From: CAZKFA01 sp964551925
Lineage (GTDB): Bacteria; Cyanobacteriota; Vampirovibrionia; LMEP-6097
Assembly (NCBI GenBank): GCA_964551925.1
Contig: CAZKFA010000030.1
Location: 1-23,686, forward strand
Direction: 5' to 3'
DNA length: 23,686 nt
In this document: piece after piece, positions 1 to 5,919 of the stretch
Position numbering within the stretch: the first letter of the stretch is position 1
Layout of the letters: every line of letters starts with the position of its first letter
Made by a program: the position numbers and the translations under genes
Notes under the pieces: generated by a model
Database searches by the model: none
What the model was told of the DNA's origin: nothing
Seen by the model: only the letters and a program-made list of their open reading frames with translations

Positions 1-782
1 TCTTCAAGCTTATCCATTGGAATCATATTAGGACCGTCTGATAGAGCGGCTTCTGGGTTGGGGTGAGTCTCCGCGAAGATACCTGTAGCACCTGAGGCAA
101 CTGCAGCGCGAGCAAGTATTGGCGCAAAATGAGAATTACCCAAAGACTTATCACCACCAGCACCCGGCAACTGACAAGAATGAGTAGCATCAAATATAGT
201 CCTGATGCCCATTTGCCGAGCTTGCTCAAACATGCGCATGTCTACAACTAAATTATTATAACCAAAAGAATTACCCCGCTCACAAATAAATATATTAGTG
301 TTACCGGCTTCTTTACATTTGCCCGCAATATTTTTAATTTCAGGTGGTGATAGGAACTGGCCTTTTTTTATATTAAGAACTTTGCCTGTTTGAGCAGCTG
401 CTACTATCAAATCCGTTTGCCGGCAGAGAAAGGCAGGGATTTGTAAAATATCCAAAACTTGAGCAGCTTCTTTAACATGTGAAGTTTCATGAATATCAGA
501 TACCAAAGCAAATCCGAAATCTTTTTTGACCTTGGCAAGTTGCTTCAATCCAAGCTCTAAACCCGGTCCCCGAAAACCATTGATAGAACTGCGATTAGCT
601 TTATCATAACTAGCCTTAAATACCCAAACTACTCCATCGGTTAATTTGCTTGCTTCTAAGTTATTGATTACGTGTTCTAATTTTTGGGCAACTTCAAACA
701 ACAAAGCTTCTGACTCAATGACACAAGGCCCCAGTAGTATTGGGAAGCTGTTTGTTGCCATGATATTCTGTGCAAAAGACAT
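1..782 (-). CDS. kdsA: 3-deoxy-8-phosphooctulonate (Kdo-8-P) synthase, C-terminus cut by window edge
   Basis: The enzyme condenses phosphoenolpyruvate with arabinose 5-phosphate to give Kdo-8-phosphate, the cytoplasmic first committed step of lipopolysaccharide inner-core sugar synthesis. I translated the minus strand by hand. It reads through GPCVIES (residues 18-24), KASYDKANRSS, a CRQTDLI motif, KKGQF, FDATHS and FAETHPNPEAALSDGPN, all typical of KdsA. About 260 residues are visible of a usual 270-285, so only the last 15-20 are missing beyond base 1. Cys20 in GPC, the His of DATHS, the Glu of FAETHP and the Asp of LSDG match the metal ligands of the metal-dependent class; the metal-independent E. 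coli type has Asn in place of that Cys. The start at 782 gives MSFAQNIMATNS; an in-frame ATG at 761 is a possible alternative. An extended -10-like TGCTACAAT lies 11 nt upstream of the first ATG. The gene is divergent from the unknown gene at 853. Confidence 0.95.
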   Translation of the reverse strand, partial: MSFAQNIMATNSFPILLGPCVIESEALLFEVAQKLEHVINNLEASKLTDGVVWVFKASYDKANRSSINGFRGPGLELGLKQLAKVKKDFGFALVSDIHETSHVKEAAQVLDILQIPAFLCRQTDLIVAAAQTGKVLNIKKGQFLSPPEIKNIAGKCKEAGNTNIFICERGNSFGYNNLVVDMRMFEQARQMGIRTIFDATHSCQLPGAGGDKSLGNSHFAPILARAAVASGATGIFAETHPNPEAALSDGPNMIPMDKLE

Positions 783-793
783 ACCTGTAATAC

Positions 794-802
794 ATTGTAG
801 CA
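794..802 (-). promoter_or_regulatory. Putative extended -10 element of kdsA
   Basis: On the minus strand the sequence reads TGC-TACAAT, an extended -10 type element ending 11 nt before the kdsA ATG at 782. That would leave a 5' leader of only about 5 nt. No clear -35 box is seen. The assignment is inferred from the motif alone. Confidence 0.4.
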
Positions 803-852
803 GAAGCTTAAGATTTAGATAAAACGCGTTAAATTTTGTTATTATTTAGTCC

Positions 853-1464
853 ATGTCTAAACCTTTACCACAATTCCCTCGCTATATTCTTGGTAATCGA
901 GAATTCACCAGTATGTTAACTCGGGCTCATCACATGCTCGAACGAGTAACAGAAGCTGCTAACGCCGCTGAACAATCACCAAAAGCCTGGACTGCTGCTA
1001 AAGGGGCTAAATTAAATTCAGCGCAGGCTGCTTTAAGAGGGCGCTTTAAGCAGCTGCGCGATTTGGTGATTGATTTACATCGTACTATTAATGATGTTTT
1101 GAGTCATGACCAAGCAATTAAACAAACTCAAGGCAAGGATATTCAACCAATTCATAATTATAATAATTCTGTTGCTGATTTGCTAAGAGATTTTGGAGAT
1201 TTGATCAAAGCTATTAATGATCCAGCTCTTAAGTTATCTAAAGATTTATTTACGACTTTGTTTCATGGATTAGATTTGCGTAAGAATAAAGCTGTGATAG
1301 AAAGAATTCTTGGGCAGATTTGCTCGCAGTTCAATCGTGCTATTGATAATCAGGGATTGCCTCTTGGCTGGTCAGTGCCAGGTTTAGTAGAGTCTAAAGA
1401 ACAGCGTCAACAAGGAGAATATTTAGCAACTTGGAAGAAGTTTTTACGAACTCAAACCAGCTGA
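853..1464 (+). CDS. Helical protein of unknown function (203 aa)
   Basis: I do not recognise this family. The product is soluble, with no signal peptide or membrane segment, and is predicted by eye to be almost entirely alpha-helical. It is Ala/Gln-rich around residues 35-65, then has amphipathic stretches such as LRDLVIDLHRTINDVL and VADLLRDFGDLIKAI, and a Gly/Pro-containing segment near residue 170 (GLPLGWSVPG). It contains a single Cys and no recognisable catalytic motif. The ATG at 853 has no Shine-Dalgarno sequence, but TATTAT (840-845) ends 7 nt before it, so a leaderless transcript is possible. The gene is divergent from kdsA. Its 3' end overlaps the convergent short-chain dehydrogenase gene by 21 bp. 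Codon use looks like that of its neighbours. The open frame is real with good confidence; the function is unknown. Confidence 0.75.
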   Translation: MSKPLPQFPRYILGNREFTSMLTRAHHMLERVTEAANAAEQSPKAWTAAKGAKLNSAQAALRGRFKQLRDLVIDLHRTINDVLSHDQAIKQTQGKDIQPIHNYNNSVADLLRDFGDLIKAINDPALKLSKDLFTTLFHGLDLRKNKAVIERILGQICSQFNRAIDNQGLPLGWSVPGLVESKEQRQQGEYLATWKKFLRTQTS

Positions 1465-2115
1465 GATATTAATTGCTTGACCGGTAATTGCCTTGGCTTG
1501 ATCTGATAGTAGATATGAAACTAATCCTGCGATCTCACCGGGCTCTATCCAACGGTTCTGTAAAGTAGCTCCTAGATTGTTTTTGACTAATTCTTCATTA
1601 TGCAAAATAGCTTCTGCCATATCAGTTCTAACCCAACCTGGACAAACAGCATTAACCTGAATATCATATTTAGCAAGTTCTTGTGCTAAGGATTTAGTTA
1701 AGCCGATTAAACCAGCTTTGCTAGCGCTATAGGCTGGCGCATAAGCCTCACCATCAGCACTTACTGATGAGATCATAATTATACGTCCGTTATTGTTTCT
1801 TTGTAGTAACGGTAATGTTTTTTGACAAAGCAAAAAAGAACCAGTTAGGTTGATGTCTATCACGCGTTGCCAGTCTTCTAGAGAGTAATTATTGAGCGGG
1901 CTTGAATGAAAGACACCAGCATTGTTGATCAATCCATACAAAGAATCTTGAGCAGTAAAATGAGCCTTGATAAAATTATCTATTGACTCTGGATTGCTCA
2001 CCTCAAGCTCTTTTGAGCCTGGGGATAAAATATTGTAACCCTGTCCTTTTAACAGATTTGCGATTGCTAATCCTATGCCTCGATTGCCGCCGCTAATTAA
2101 AATAGTTTTATTCAT
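1444..2115 (-). CDS. Short-chain dehydrogenase/reductase (FabG-like)
   Basis: This is a cytoplasmic NAD(P)H-dependent oxidoreductase of the SDR family, resembling 3-oxoacyl-ACP reductase; the true substrate cannot be read from sequence. Visible elements are the nucleotide-binding SGGNRGIG (residues 8-15), NNAG (64-67), the structural Asn in DIN (87-89), the catalytic serine in the ISS-VS segment (115-119), Tyr129 and Lys133 of the YSASK motif, and CPGW (158-161). The Arg in GNRGIG favours NADPH. At 223 aa it is about 20 residues shorter than FabG. The missing part lies after the second beta strand (ILSPGSKELEVS), where FabG carries the cofactor-selecting loop and an Asp; here the position is Glu. 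A GAGAG Shine-Dalgarno-like stretch precedes the ATG. No own promoter is evident, and the gene follows the ferredoxin in the same direction across a hairpin, so it may depend on read-through. It could be a general carbonyl reductase and not FabG. Confidence 0.9.
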   Translation of the reverse strand: MNKTILISGGNRGIGLAIANLLKGQGYNILSPGSKELEVSNPESIDNFIKAHFTAQDSLYGLINNAGVFHSSPLNNYSLEDWQRVIDINLTGSFLLCQKTLPLLQRNNNGRIIMISSVSADGEAYAPAYSASKAGLIGLTKSLAQELAKYDIQVNAVCPGWVRTDMAEAILHNEELVKNNLGATLQNRWIEPGEIAGLVSYLLSDQAKAITGQAINISAGLSS

Positions 2116-2131
2116 AGACTCTCACAAAAAC

Positions 2132-2156
2132 AAAAGCTCAGCAGGGCTGAGCTTTT
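2132..2156 (-). terminator. Hairpin terminator behind the ferredoxin gene
   Basis: AAAAGCTCAGC (2132-2142) and GCTGAGCTTTT (2146-2156) form a perfect 11-bp stem with a 3-nt loop. On the minus strand it is followed by a T-rich tract. It lies 28 nt after the ferredoxin stop and 17 nt before the dehydrogenase start, so it would end or attenuate ferredoxin transcripts. Confidence 0.8.
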
Positions 2157-2183
2157 ACTAAACTTTTTGATTCAACTCAGTTA

Positions 2184-2411
2184 CTAAGCTAATTGTAACT
2201 CTGGTCTAGCCTCGTCTAATATCGCACCTTCAACTGGGCAAGCTGCTAAGCAAGCGCCACAGTCAATGCAAGTGTCCATATCAATAGTTGGATATTTAAG
2301 ACCTTTGCCGTTAAGTTTCTCACTTTCTGGCCAATGAATACAATCTACTGGGCAGACAGGAATGCAATCAGCTACTCCTTCGCATATTTCTGAAACTATT
2401 GTGTAAGACAT
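2184..2411 (-). CDS. Small two-cluster (7Fe/8Fe-type) ferredoxin
   Basis: This is a 75-aa soluble electron carrier. The first iron-sulfur site uses the CEGVADC-IPVCPVDC motif (Cys10, 16, 20, 24) and the second a classical CxxCxxCxxxCP (CIDCGACLAACP, near residues 48-59). The cysteine spacing and the ending (GAILDEARPELQ) recall ferredoxins I know from cyanobacterial genomes. I place the start at 2411 (MSYTIVSE) and not at the longer in-frame ATG at 2447, because an excellent Shine-Dalgarno (AAAGGAGAAC) precedes 2411 and family members begin there. Two palindromes of Fur-box form lie 80-135 nt upstream, suggesting control by iron or oxidative stress; this is inference. It lies downstream of ilvE-glcD in the same direction, and a flavin oxidase next to a ferredoxin is compatible with electron transfer between them, but nothing proves it. 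A terminator follows. Confidence 0.92.
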   Translation of the reverse strand: MSYTIVSEICEGVADCIPVCPVDCIHWPESEKLNGKGLKYPTIDMDTCIDCGACLAACPVEGAILDEARPELQLA

Positions 2412-2492
2412 AATGTTCTCCTTTGAATCGCGGCTTGCTACAAACAAACTCTAAAAACTATAATACTAGAATTAATCCGTATCTGTAGCTAA

Positions 2493-2507
2493 TGAGAAAT
2501 ATTCTCA
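2493..2507. promoter_or_regulatory. Fur-box-like palindrome (site 1) upstream of the ferredoxin
   Basis: TGAGAAATATTCTCA is a near-perfect 7-1-7 inverted repeat, with one mismatch at the innermost arm position. Its geometry is that of Fur/PerR/Zur operators (TGATAATNATTATCA in the classic Fur case). Its centre is 32 bp, about three helical turns, from a second related site. A Fur-family gene occurs at 15386-15850. Confidence 0.5.
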
Positions 2508-2521
2508 GACAATTTATTCTT

Positions 2522-2542
2522 TAATGAGAAGAGTTCTCATTA
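2522..2542. promoter_or_regulatory. Fur-box-like palindrome (site 2) upstream of the ferredoxin
   Basis: The arms TAATGAGAA (2522-2530) and TTCTCATTA (2534-2542) are perfectly inverted around GAG. The TGAGAA/TTCTCA core is shared with site 1. The site lies in the gap just after the glcD stop, so it most probably acts on the ferredoxin promoter; binding by the Fur homologue is inferred. Confidence 0.5.
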
Positions 2543-2543
2543 G

Positions 2544-4025
2544 TTACTCTCGGCAAATTCTAATTGGGAAGATTTTATTAGAATTACTAATCATTTGTGG
2601 ATCAAAAATTTTGCGTACTTGTAACATGGTTTCTAAATCATCTTCACTAAACATATAAGGCATGTATTCTTGTTTCTCTAAGCCAATACCGTGTTCACCT
2701 GAAAGTGCCCCACCAAGCCGCATGCAGAGCTGCATGATTTCTTTACTAGCATCATGAATGCGATCTATAACAGTTGGATCAAGTTCTGGATCATAAAGAA
2801 AATTAGGGTGTAGATTCCCATCAGCAGCATGCATCACGCTAGCCAGTCTGAGATTGTGTTTGTGCGCAATTGTTTCAATTGTAGCTAAGGCTTCTGGTAT
2901 TTTTGAACGTGGTACGACAGCGTCGTATAGATACCAAAACGGTGCGATCTGACCAAACGCTGCGACCGTAGCCTTGCGCACTTGCCAGAGGAATTTCTTT
3001 ACCTGGGGATCTTGCGTTTCATCGTATTGTAAAGGCTTGTAATTATCAGAGATTAGTTTTTTTATTAATTGAGCTTCAAATAAAATTTCATCATTATCAC
3101 CATCTAATTCTATTAATAAAATAGCCTTGGTATCCTTATCTAGATTGAGGTTGAAAGCAGAGTCAACCGCTTGTATCGCAGCATGATCTATCATCTCTAA
3201 AGCACTTGGTGTGAAACCTTCTTTGATAATAGCGGCAACACTTCTAGCTGCGTCATCAATACTACTAAAGAAAACTCTCATAGTAATAAAACTTGCTGGA
3301 ATTGTTTTGAGTTTGACCAGTGCTTTAGTCGCTACACCAAAAGTACCTTCACTACCAACGAAAAATTTAGCTAGGTCAATACAGCTCCCTGACGTATTTT
3401 GAGTGAGGTCTTTATTTAGTTGTCCAAGATATTGTAGTGAGCCATCAGGACTAATAATCTCTAAGCCAAGAATTTGCTCGCTAGTTACTCCATGCTTATA
3501 ACAATGTATACCACCAGCATTCTCTGCTATGTTGCCACCAATAGTACAGGCGTCTTGAGATGATGGATCAGGTGAGAAATATAAATTAGAGCCTGTCCAG
3601 GAAGCCCTATTTGCGTCGTTATGCTCGTTCCTCTGGACTAACCTAGACAATTCAGAATTCACCAAGCCAGTCTCAACCAAAGCTACCTTGTTGATTGGGT
3701 CGAAACTAATTAGTTTATTGAGCCTTGCTAGTGAAATGATAATGGAATCTTTGCTGCCAATAGCACCACCAGAGAGTCCAGTTCCAGCTCCTCTGGCTAC
3801 AAAACTTAATCTATTACAATGTTCCAGCTTCCTGTTTTGCTTTACTATACACTGTATAATAAGCTGGACTTCAGTGCTGTTATTTGGTAGTAGGATTAAA
3901 CTTGCCTGATCTTTAAATAGTGAAGTCGCGTCTGTATCATAGAGACGTAGATCTACAGCAGAATCTAGAATTTGATCTTTAGTTAAGAACTTCTGTAGAT
4001 CTTGCTTTAATTTAGCGATGGACAT
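2544..4025 (-). CDS. glcD: FAD-linked oxidase, GlcD / D-lactate dehydrogenase type
   Basis: The product is a flavoenzyme of the VAO/PCMH family that oxidises a 2-hydroxyacid such as glycolate or D-lactate to the keto acid. Its 493 aa fit GlcD. The FAD-binding half shows RGAGTGLSGGA (78-88), PDPSSQDACTIGGNIAENAGG in part (152-172) and GSEGTFG (224-230). The C-terminal substrate half shows HAADGNLHP (399-407) and SGEHGIG (442-448), the conserved His-rich signatures. No iron-sulfur domain is fused, so it needs an external acceptor; the ferredoxin gene 133 nt downstream is one candidate (inference). Its ATG overlaps the ilvE stop by one base (TAATG), so the two are translationally coupled. Glycolate and D-lactate cannot be told apart from sequence alone. 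Copy A of the 20-bp palindrome TTACTATACNNTGTATAATA lies inside it at 3842-3861, coding IIQCIV. Confidence 0.9.
   Translation of the reverse strand: MSIAKLKQDLQKFLTKDQILDSAVDLRLYDTDATSLFKDQASLILLPNNSTEVQLIIQCIVKQNRKLEHCNRLSFVARGAGTGLSGGAIGSKDSIIISLARLNKLISFDPINKVALVETGLVNSELSRLVQRNEHNDANRASWTGSNLYFSPDPSSQDACTIGGNIAENAGGIHCYKHGVTSEQILGLEIISPDGSLQYLGQLNKDLTQNTSGSCIDLAKFFVGSEGTFGVATKALVKLKTIPASFITMRVFFSSIDDAARSVAAIIKEGFTPSALEMIDHAAIQAVDSAFNLNLDKDTKAILLIELDGDNDEILFEAQLIKKLISDNYKPLQYDETQDPQVKKFLWQVRKATVAAFGQIAPFWYLYDAVVPRSKIPEALATIETIAHKHNLRLASVMHAADGNLHPNFLYDPELDPTVIDRIHDASKEIMQLCMRLGGALSGEHGIGLEKQEYMPYMFSEDDLETMLQVRKIFDPQMISNSNKIFPIRICRE
3842..3861. repeat. 20-bp palindromic repeat, copy A (inside glcD)
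   Basis: TTACTATACACTGTATAATA is an imperfect palindrome. Copy B at 7532-7551 differs only in the two central bases. Copy C at 14442-14461, reverse-complemented, differs at one base. On the glcD strand it begins about 165 nt after the start codon. Confidence 0.6.
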
Positions 4026-4966
4026 TAAATCTCTACTAATACGTTTTTGTATTTAGCAATTTTGCCGTGGCAAATATCATTGTATAAAGATTGTAGTTTA
4101 CTAGTAATAGGACCAGCTTTACTATTGCCAATATTATAGTGATCAATTTGTCCGATTGGCACTATCTGCGCTCCAGTACCGCAGAAAAATGCTTCATCAG
4201 CAATATATAATTCGCTGCGATCTATCTCTCTGACTGTTGTTTGTAGGTTGAGTTCATTGGCTGCGATATCCATCACAAACTGACGAGTGATACCTTCAAG
4301 TATATTAGCGTGTACACCAGAAGTAATTAACTTACCATTTCTTACTATAAATAAATTCATAGCCGAACCTTCAGCTACGTGACCATCTTCATTAAGGAAA
4401 ATAGAATCATCGAAACCAGAAAGAATAGCTGAGGATTTAGCAAGAGCGGTATTAACATAGCTGCCGTTAATTTTGGATCTTGCGGGGATAGCGTTATCAG
4501 AAAGACGGCGCCAACTTGAAACCTGCACTGAGATTCCTTTTTGTGTATCTAAGTAATCACCAAGGTCAAGCGATGTAACAACGAAGCTGTCCTCATCGTC
4601 ACTGTCAGAGACAACGCTAGGACCTATTCTTAGGCAAGCTTTGAACCAGCTTGGACGTAAATAAACATCGGTTTTTGGTTTATTACGACGTAGTAATTCA
4701 ATGATGATCTCTCTCATTTCTGCAACATTATAATAAGGCTTGAGTCGTAAAATTTTACAACTATTTAGTAATCTTTGTAGATGTTCATCAACCAATAGTG
4801 CGTAAAGCTTATCGTTGTCTTTGTTGTAATAAGCTCTGATACCTTCAAAGACAGCCGTGCCATACAAAAAAGCATGGGTCATGACACTGATTTTGGCATC
4901 TTCAAATTTGACGAAGTCTTTGCCCAAAAAAGCGTAATCATGTATTTTGATTTTTACTGCTGACAT
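4025..4966 (-). CDS. ilvE: Branched-chain amino acid aminotransferase
   Basis: This is a fold-type IV PLP enzyme that interconverts Leu, Ile and Val with their 2-keto acids using glutamate/2-oxoglutarate, in the cytoplasm. Its 313 aa match the usual 300-310. Visible landmarks are THAFLYGTAVFEGIRAY (30-46), YLRP (102-105), the Schiff-base Lys165 in RSKINGSYVN, the cofactor-binding Glu199 in EGSAMNLF, ILEGITR (222-228) and FFCGTGAQIVPI near the C-terminus. The N-terminus (DFVKFEDAKISVMTHA) resembles cyanobacterial homologues. A D-amino-acid or aminodeoxychorismate enzyme of the same fold is less likely given the EGIR and GTGA-EI/QI motifs. There is no Shine-Dalgarno. TATACT ends 6 nt before the ATG and a perfect TATAAT lies 10 bases further up. 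It heads the ilvE-glcD unit, and an 11-bp inverted repeat overlaps its promoter region. Confidence 0.93.
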   Translation of the reverse strand: MSAVKIKIHDYAFLGKDFVKFEDAKISVMTHAFLYGTAVFEGIRAYYNKDNDKLYALLVDEHLQRLLNSCKILRLKPYYNVAEMREIIIELLRRNKPKTDVYLRPSWFKACLRIGPSVVSDSDDEDSFVVTSLDLGDYLDTQKGISVQVSSWRRLSDNAIPARSKINGSYVNTALAKSSAILSGFDDSIFLNEDGHVAEGSAMNLFIVRNGKLITSGVHANILEGITRQFVMDIAANELNLQTTVREIDRSELYIADEAFFCGTGAQIVPIGQIDHYNIGNSKAGPITSKLQSLYNDICHGKIAKYKNVLVEI

Positions 4967-4972
4967 AACTTA

Positions 4973-4988
4973 AGTATAGCTGATTATA
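4973..4988 (-). promoter_or_regulatory. Putative -10 elements of ilvE
   Basis: On the minus strand TATAAT (4983-4988) and TATACT (4973-4978) lie in tandem. The second ends 6 nt before the ATG, which would make a leaderless or near-leaderless mRNA. The -35 matches are weak. Confidence 0.4.
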
Positions 4989-4995
4989 GGACGCC

Positions 4996-5026
4996 CTGAA
5001 AAATAGACGATAGTACTATTTTTCAG
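4996..5026. repeat. Perfect 11-bp inverted repeat between divergent genes
   Basis: CTGAAAAATAG (4996-5006) and CTATTTTTCAG (5016-5026) are perfect inverted arms around a 9-nt spacer. The element lies between the starts of ilvE (-) and the TMEM14-like gene (+), so it is not a normal terminator. It covers the expected -35/spacer region of both, so an operator is the simplest reading; a miniature-element remnant is possible. Confidence 0.6.
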
Positions 5027-5055
5027 TAGATCTTAATATGTGATATTCTGATATT

Positions 5056-5400
5056 ATGAGTCTCAAAAAGCTTTATGGTATTTATGGTGTCTTGGTTCTA
5101 GCTCTTGGTTTGCTGGGTTTTTGCCTGACTGCTGCTAAATCTGCTCTTATAACAGGCTTAGCTGCGGGAACAGTCTTTTTGATATTAAGTTTTGTGATAA
5201 AGAACAATAAAGTGATTATAGTTTTTGCTAGATTTTGTAATATTGCTTTGATAGGAGCCTTTGCTTGGCGTTTTGTAAAAGCAATGAGTTTGTTTAGTGC
5301 GGGCGATGAGAGTAAATTGATTCCAATGGCTTTGTTATTTTTGTTAGCTTTGTTGAGTGTCTCGGTATTTTTAGTTAGCGTCATCAGACCTAAAATTTAG
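5056..5400 (+). CDS. TMEM14/UPF0136-like small membrane protein
   Basis: The 114-aa hydrophobic protein has four likely membrane segments (about residues 7-25, 29-47, 52-70 and 87-109), with small basic loops and a C-terminal RPKI. The pattern YGIYGVLVLALGLLGF, then KSALITGLAAG, then FAWRFVK fits the TMEM14/UPF0136 family. That family is present in cyanobacteria and chloroplasts (FAX fatty-acid exporters) and in mitochondria. Function in bacteria is not firmly known; fatty-acid transport would be by analogy only. The ATG at 5056 has no Shine-Dalgarno, and TATTCT (5044-5049) ends 6 nt before it. It is divergent from ilvE. The gene to its right is convergent, with 21 nt between and no clear terminator hairpin. 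The opposite-strand frame over the same bases is a shadow. Confidence 0.8.
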   Translation: MSLKKLYGIYGVLVLALGLLGFCLTAAKSALITGLAAGTVFLILSFVIKNNKVIIVFARFCNIALIGAFAWRFVKAMSLFSAGDESKLIPMALLFLLALLSVSVFLVSVIRPKI

Positions 5401-5421
5401 CACTGGATTGCTGCGGGCTCA

Positions 5422-5919
5422 TCATATAAAAAGCTCACTGATCATCATACATCCTAAGCCAAGCAAAGCTAATGGTAATAAGATATAGAGCAATAATATT
5501 CTTCTTTTGCTAATAGATAAAGCTTCTGATAATCCGATAATTTTTAGGTTAAAAATCCACAAGCCTAAAATTAACTGTAAAAGCATTCCAAAGACAGGGT
5601 TTGAATTAGTGAATATTGTTATTGGCGCAACGAAAATTAGTGGAATATTGGCAAAAGCAATAATAGTGAGAACTCGCCCGTAATCACGCCTCTCTAAAAT
5701 AAAAATATAAGCAGTAAGGAAAATCAATGAAGCAAAGAAAAACCAATTAAATAAAGAAGAAATTAATTGACCAAGTGAGAAGCCTTGCCCAATGATATTA
5801 ACAAGGATATATATGGCGATACCTTGATACAAAGTCGTTGAGCTATAATTAGCTACTAGTGTTTTAAAACTCTGAGTCGGTCTAAAAATTATTCCGTAAA
5901 TATGGTTCAGCAAATTCAT
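5422..5919 (-). CDS. Yip1-domain-like membrane protein
   Basis: The 165-aa integral membrane protein starts MNLLNHIYGIIFRPTQSFK, the typical beginning of bacterial Yip1/DUF1282-type proteins (a short amphipathic IYGII-RP-F segment before the membrane domain). About five hydrophobic segments follow: near residues 29-48, 50-72, 81-100, 107-127 and 141-160. Its cellular role is unknown. The start at 5919 lies inside coaX, so the two genes overlap head to head by 18 bp. A good promoter on the minus strand, TTTACA (5949-5954), 17-nt spacer, TATAAT (5926-5931), lies within coaX coding sequence and ends 6 nt before the ATG, implying a leaderless mRNA. There is no strong Shine-Dalgarno. Confidence 0.8.
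   Translation of the reverse strand: MNLLNHIYGIIFRPTQSFKTLVANYSSTTLYQGIAIYILVNIIGQGFSLGQLISSLFNWFFFASLIFLTAYIFILERRDYGRVLTIIAFANIPLIFVAPITIFTNSNPVFGMLLQLILGLWIFNLKIIGLSEALSISKRRILLLYILLPLALLGLGCMMISELFI

Noticed and set aside
2412..2447. Longer ferredoxin start at 2447
   Set aside because: The strong Shine-Dalgarno and the family N-terminus support the start at 2411.
5082..5384. 100-aa minus-strand frame opposite the TMEM14-like gene
   Set aside because: Its Lys/Ala/Thr-rich product looks like the antisense of a hydrophobic gene, while the plus-strand product fits a known family.
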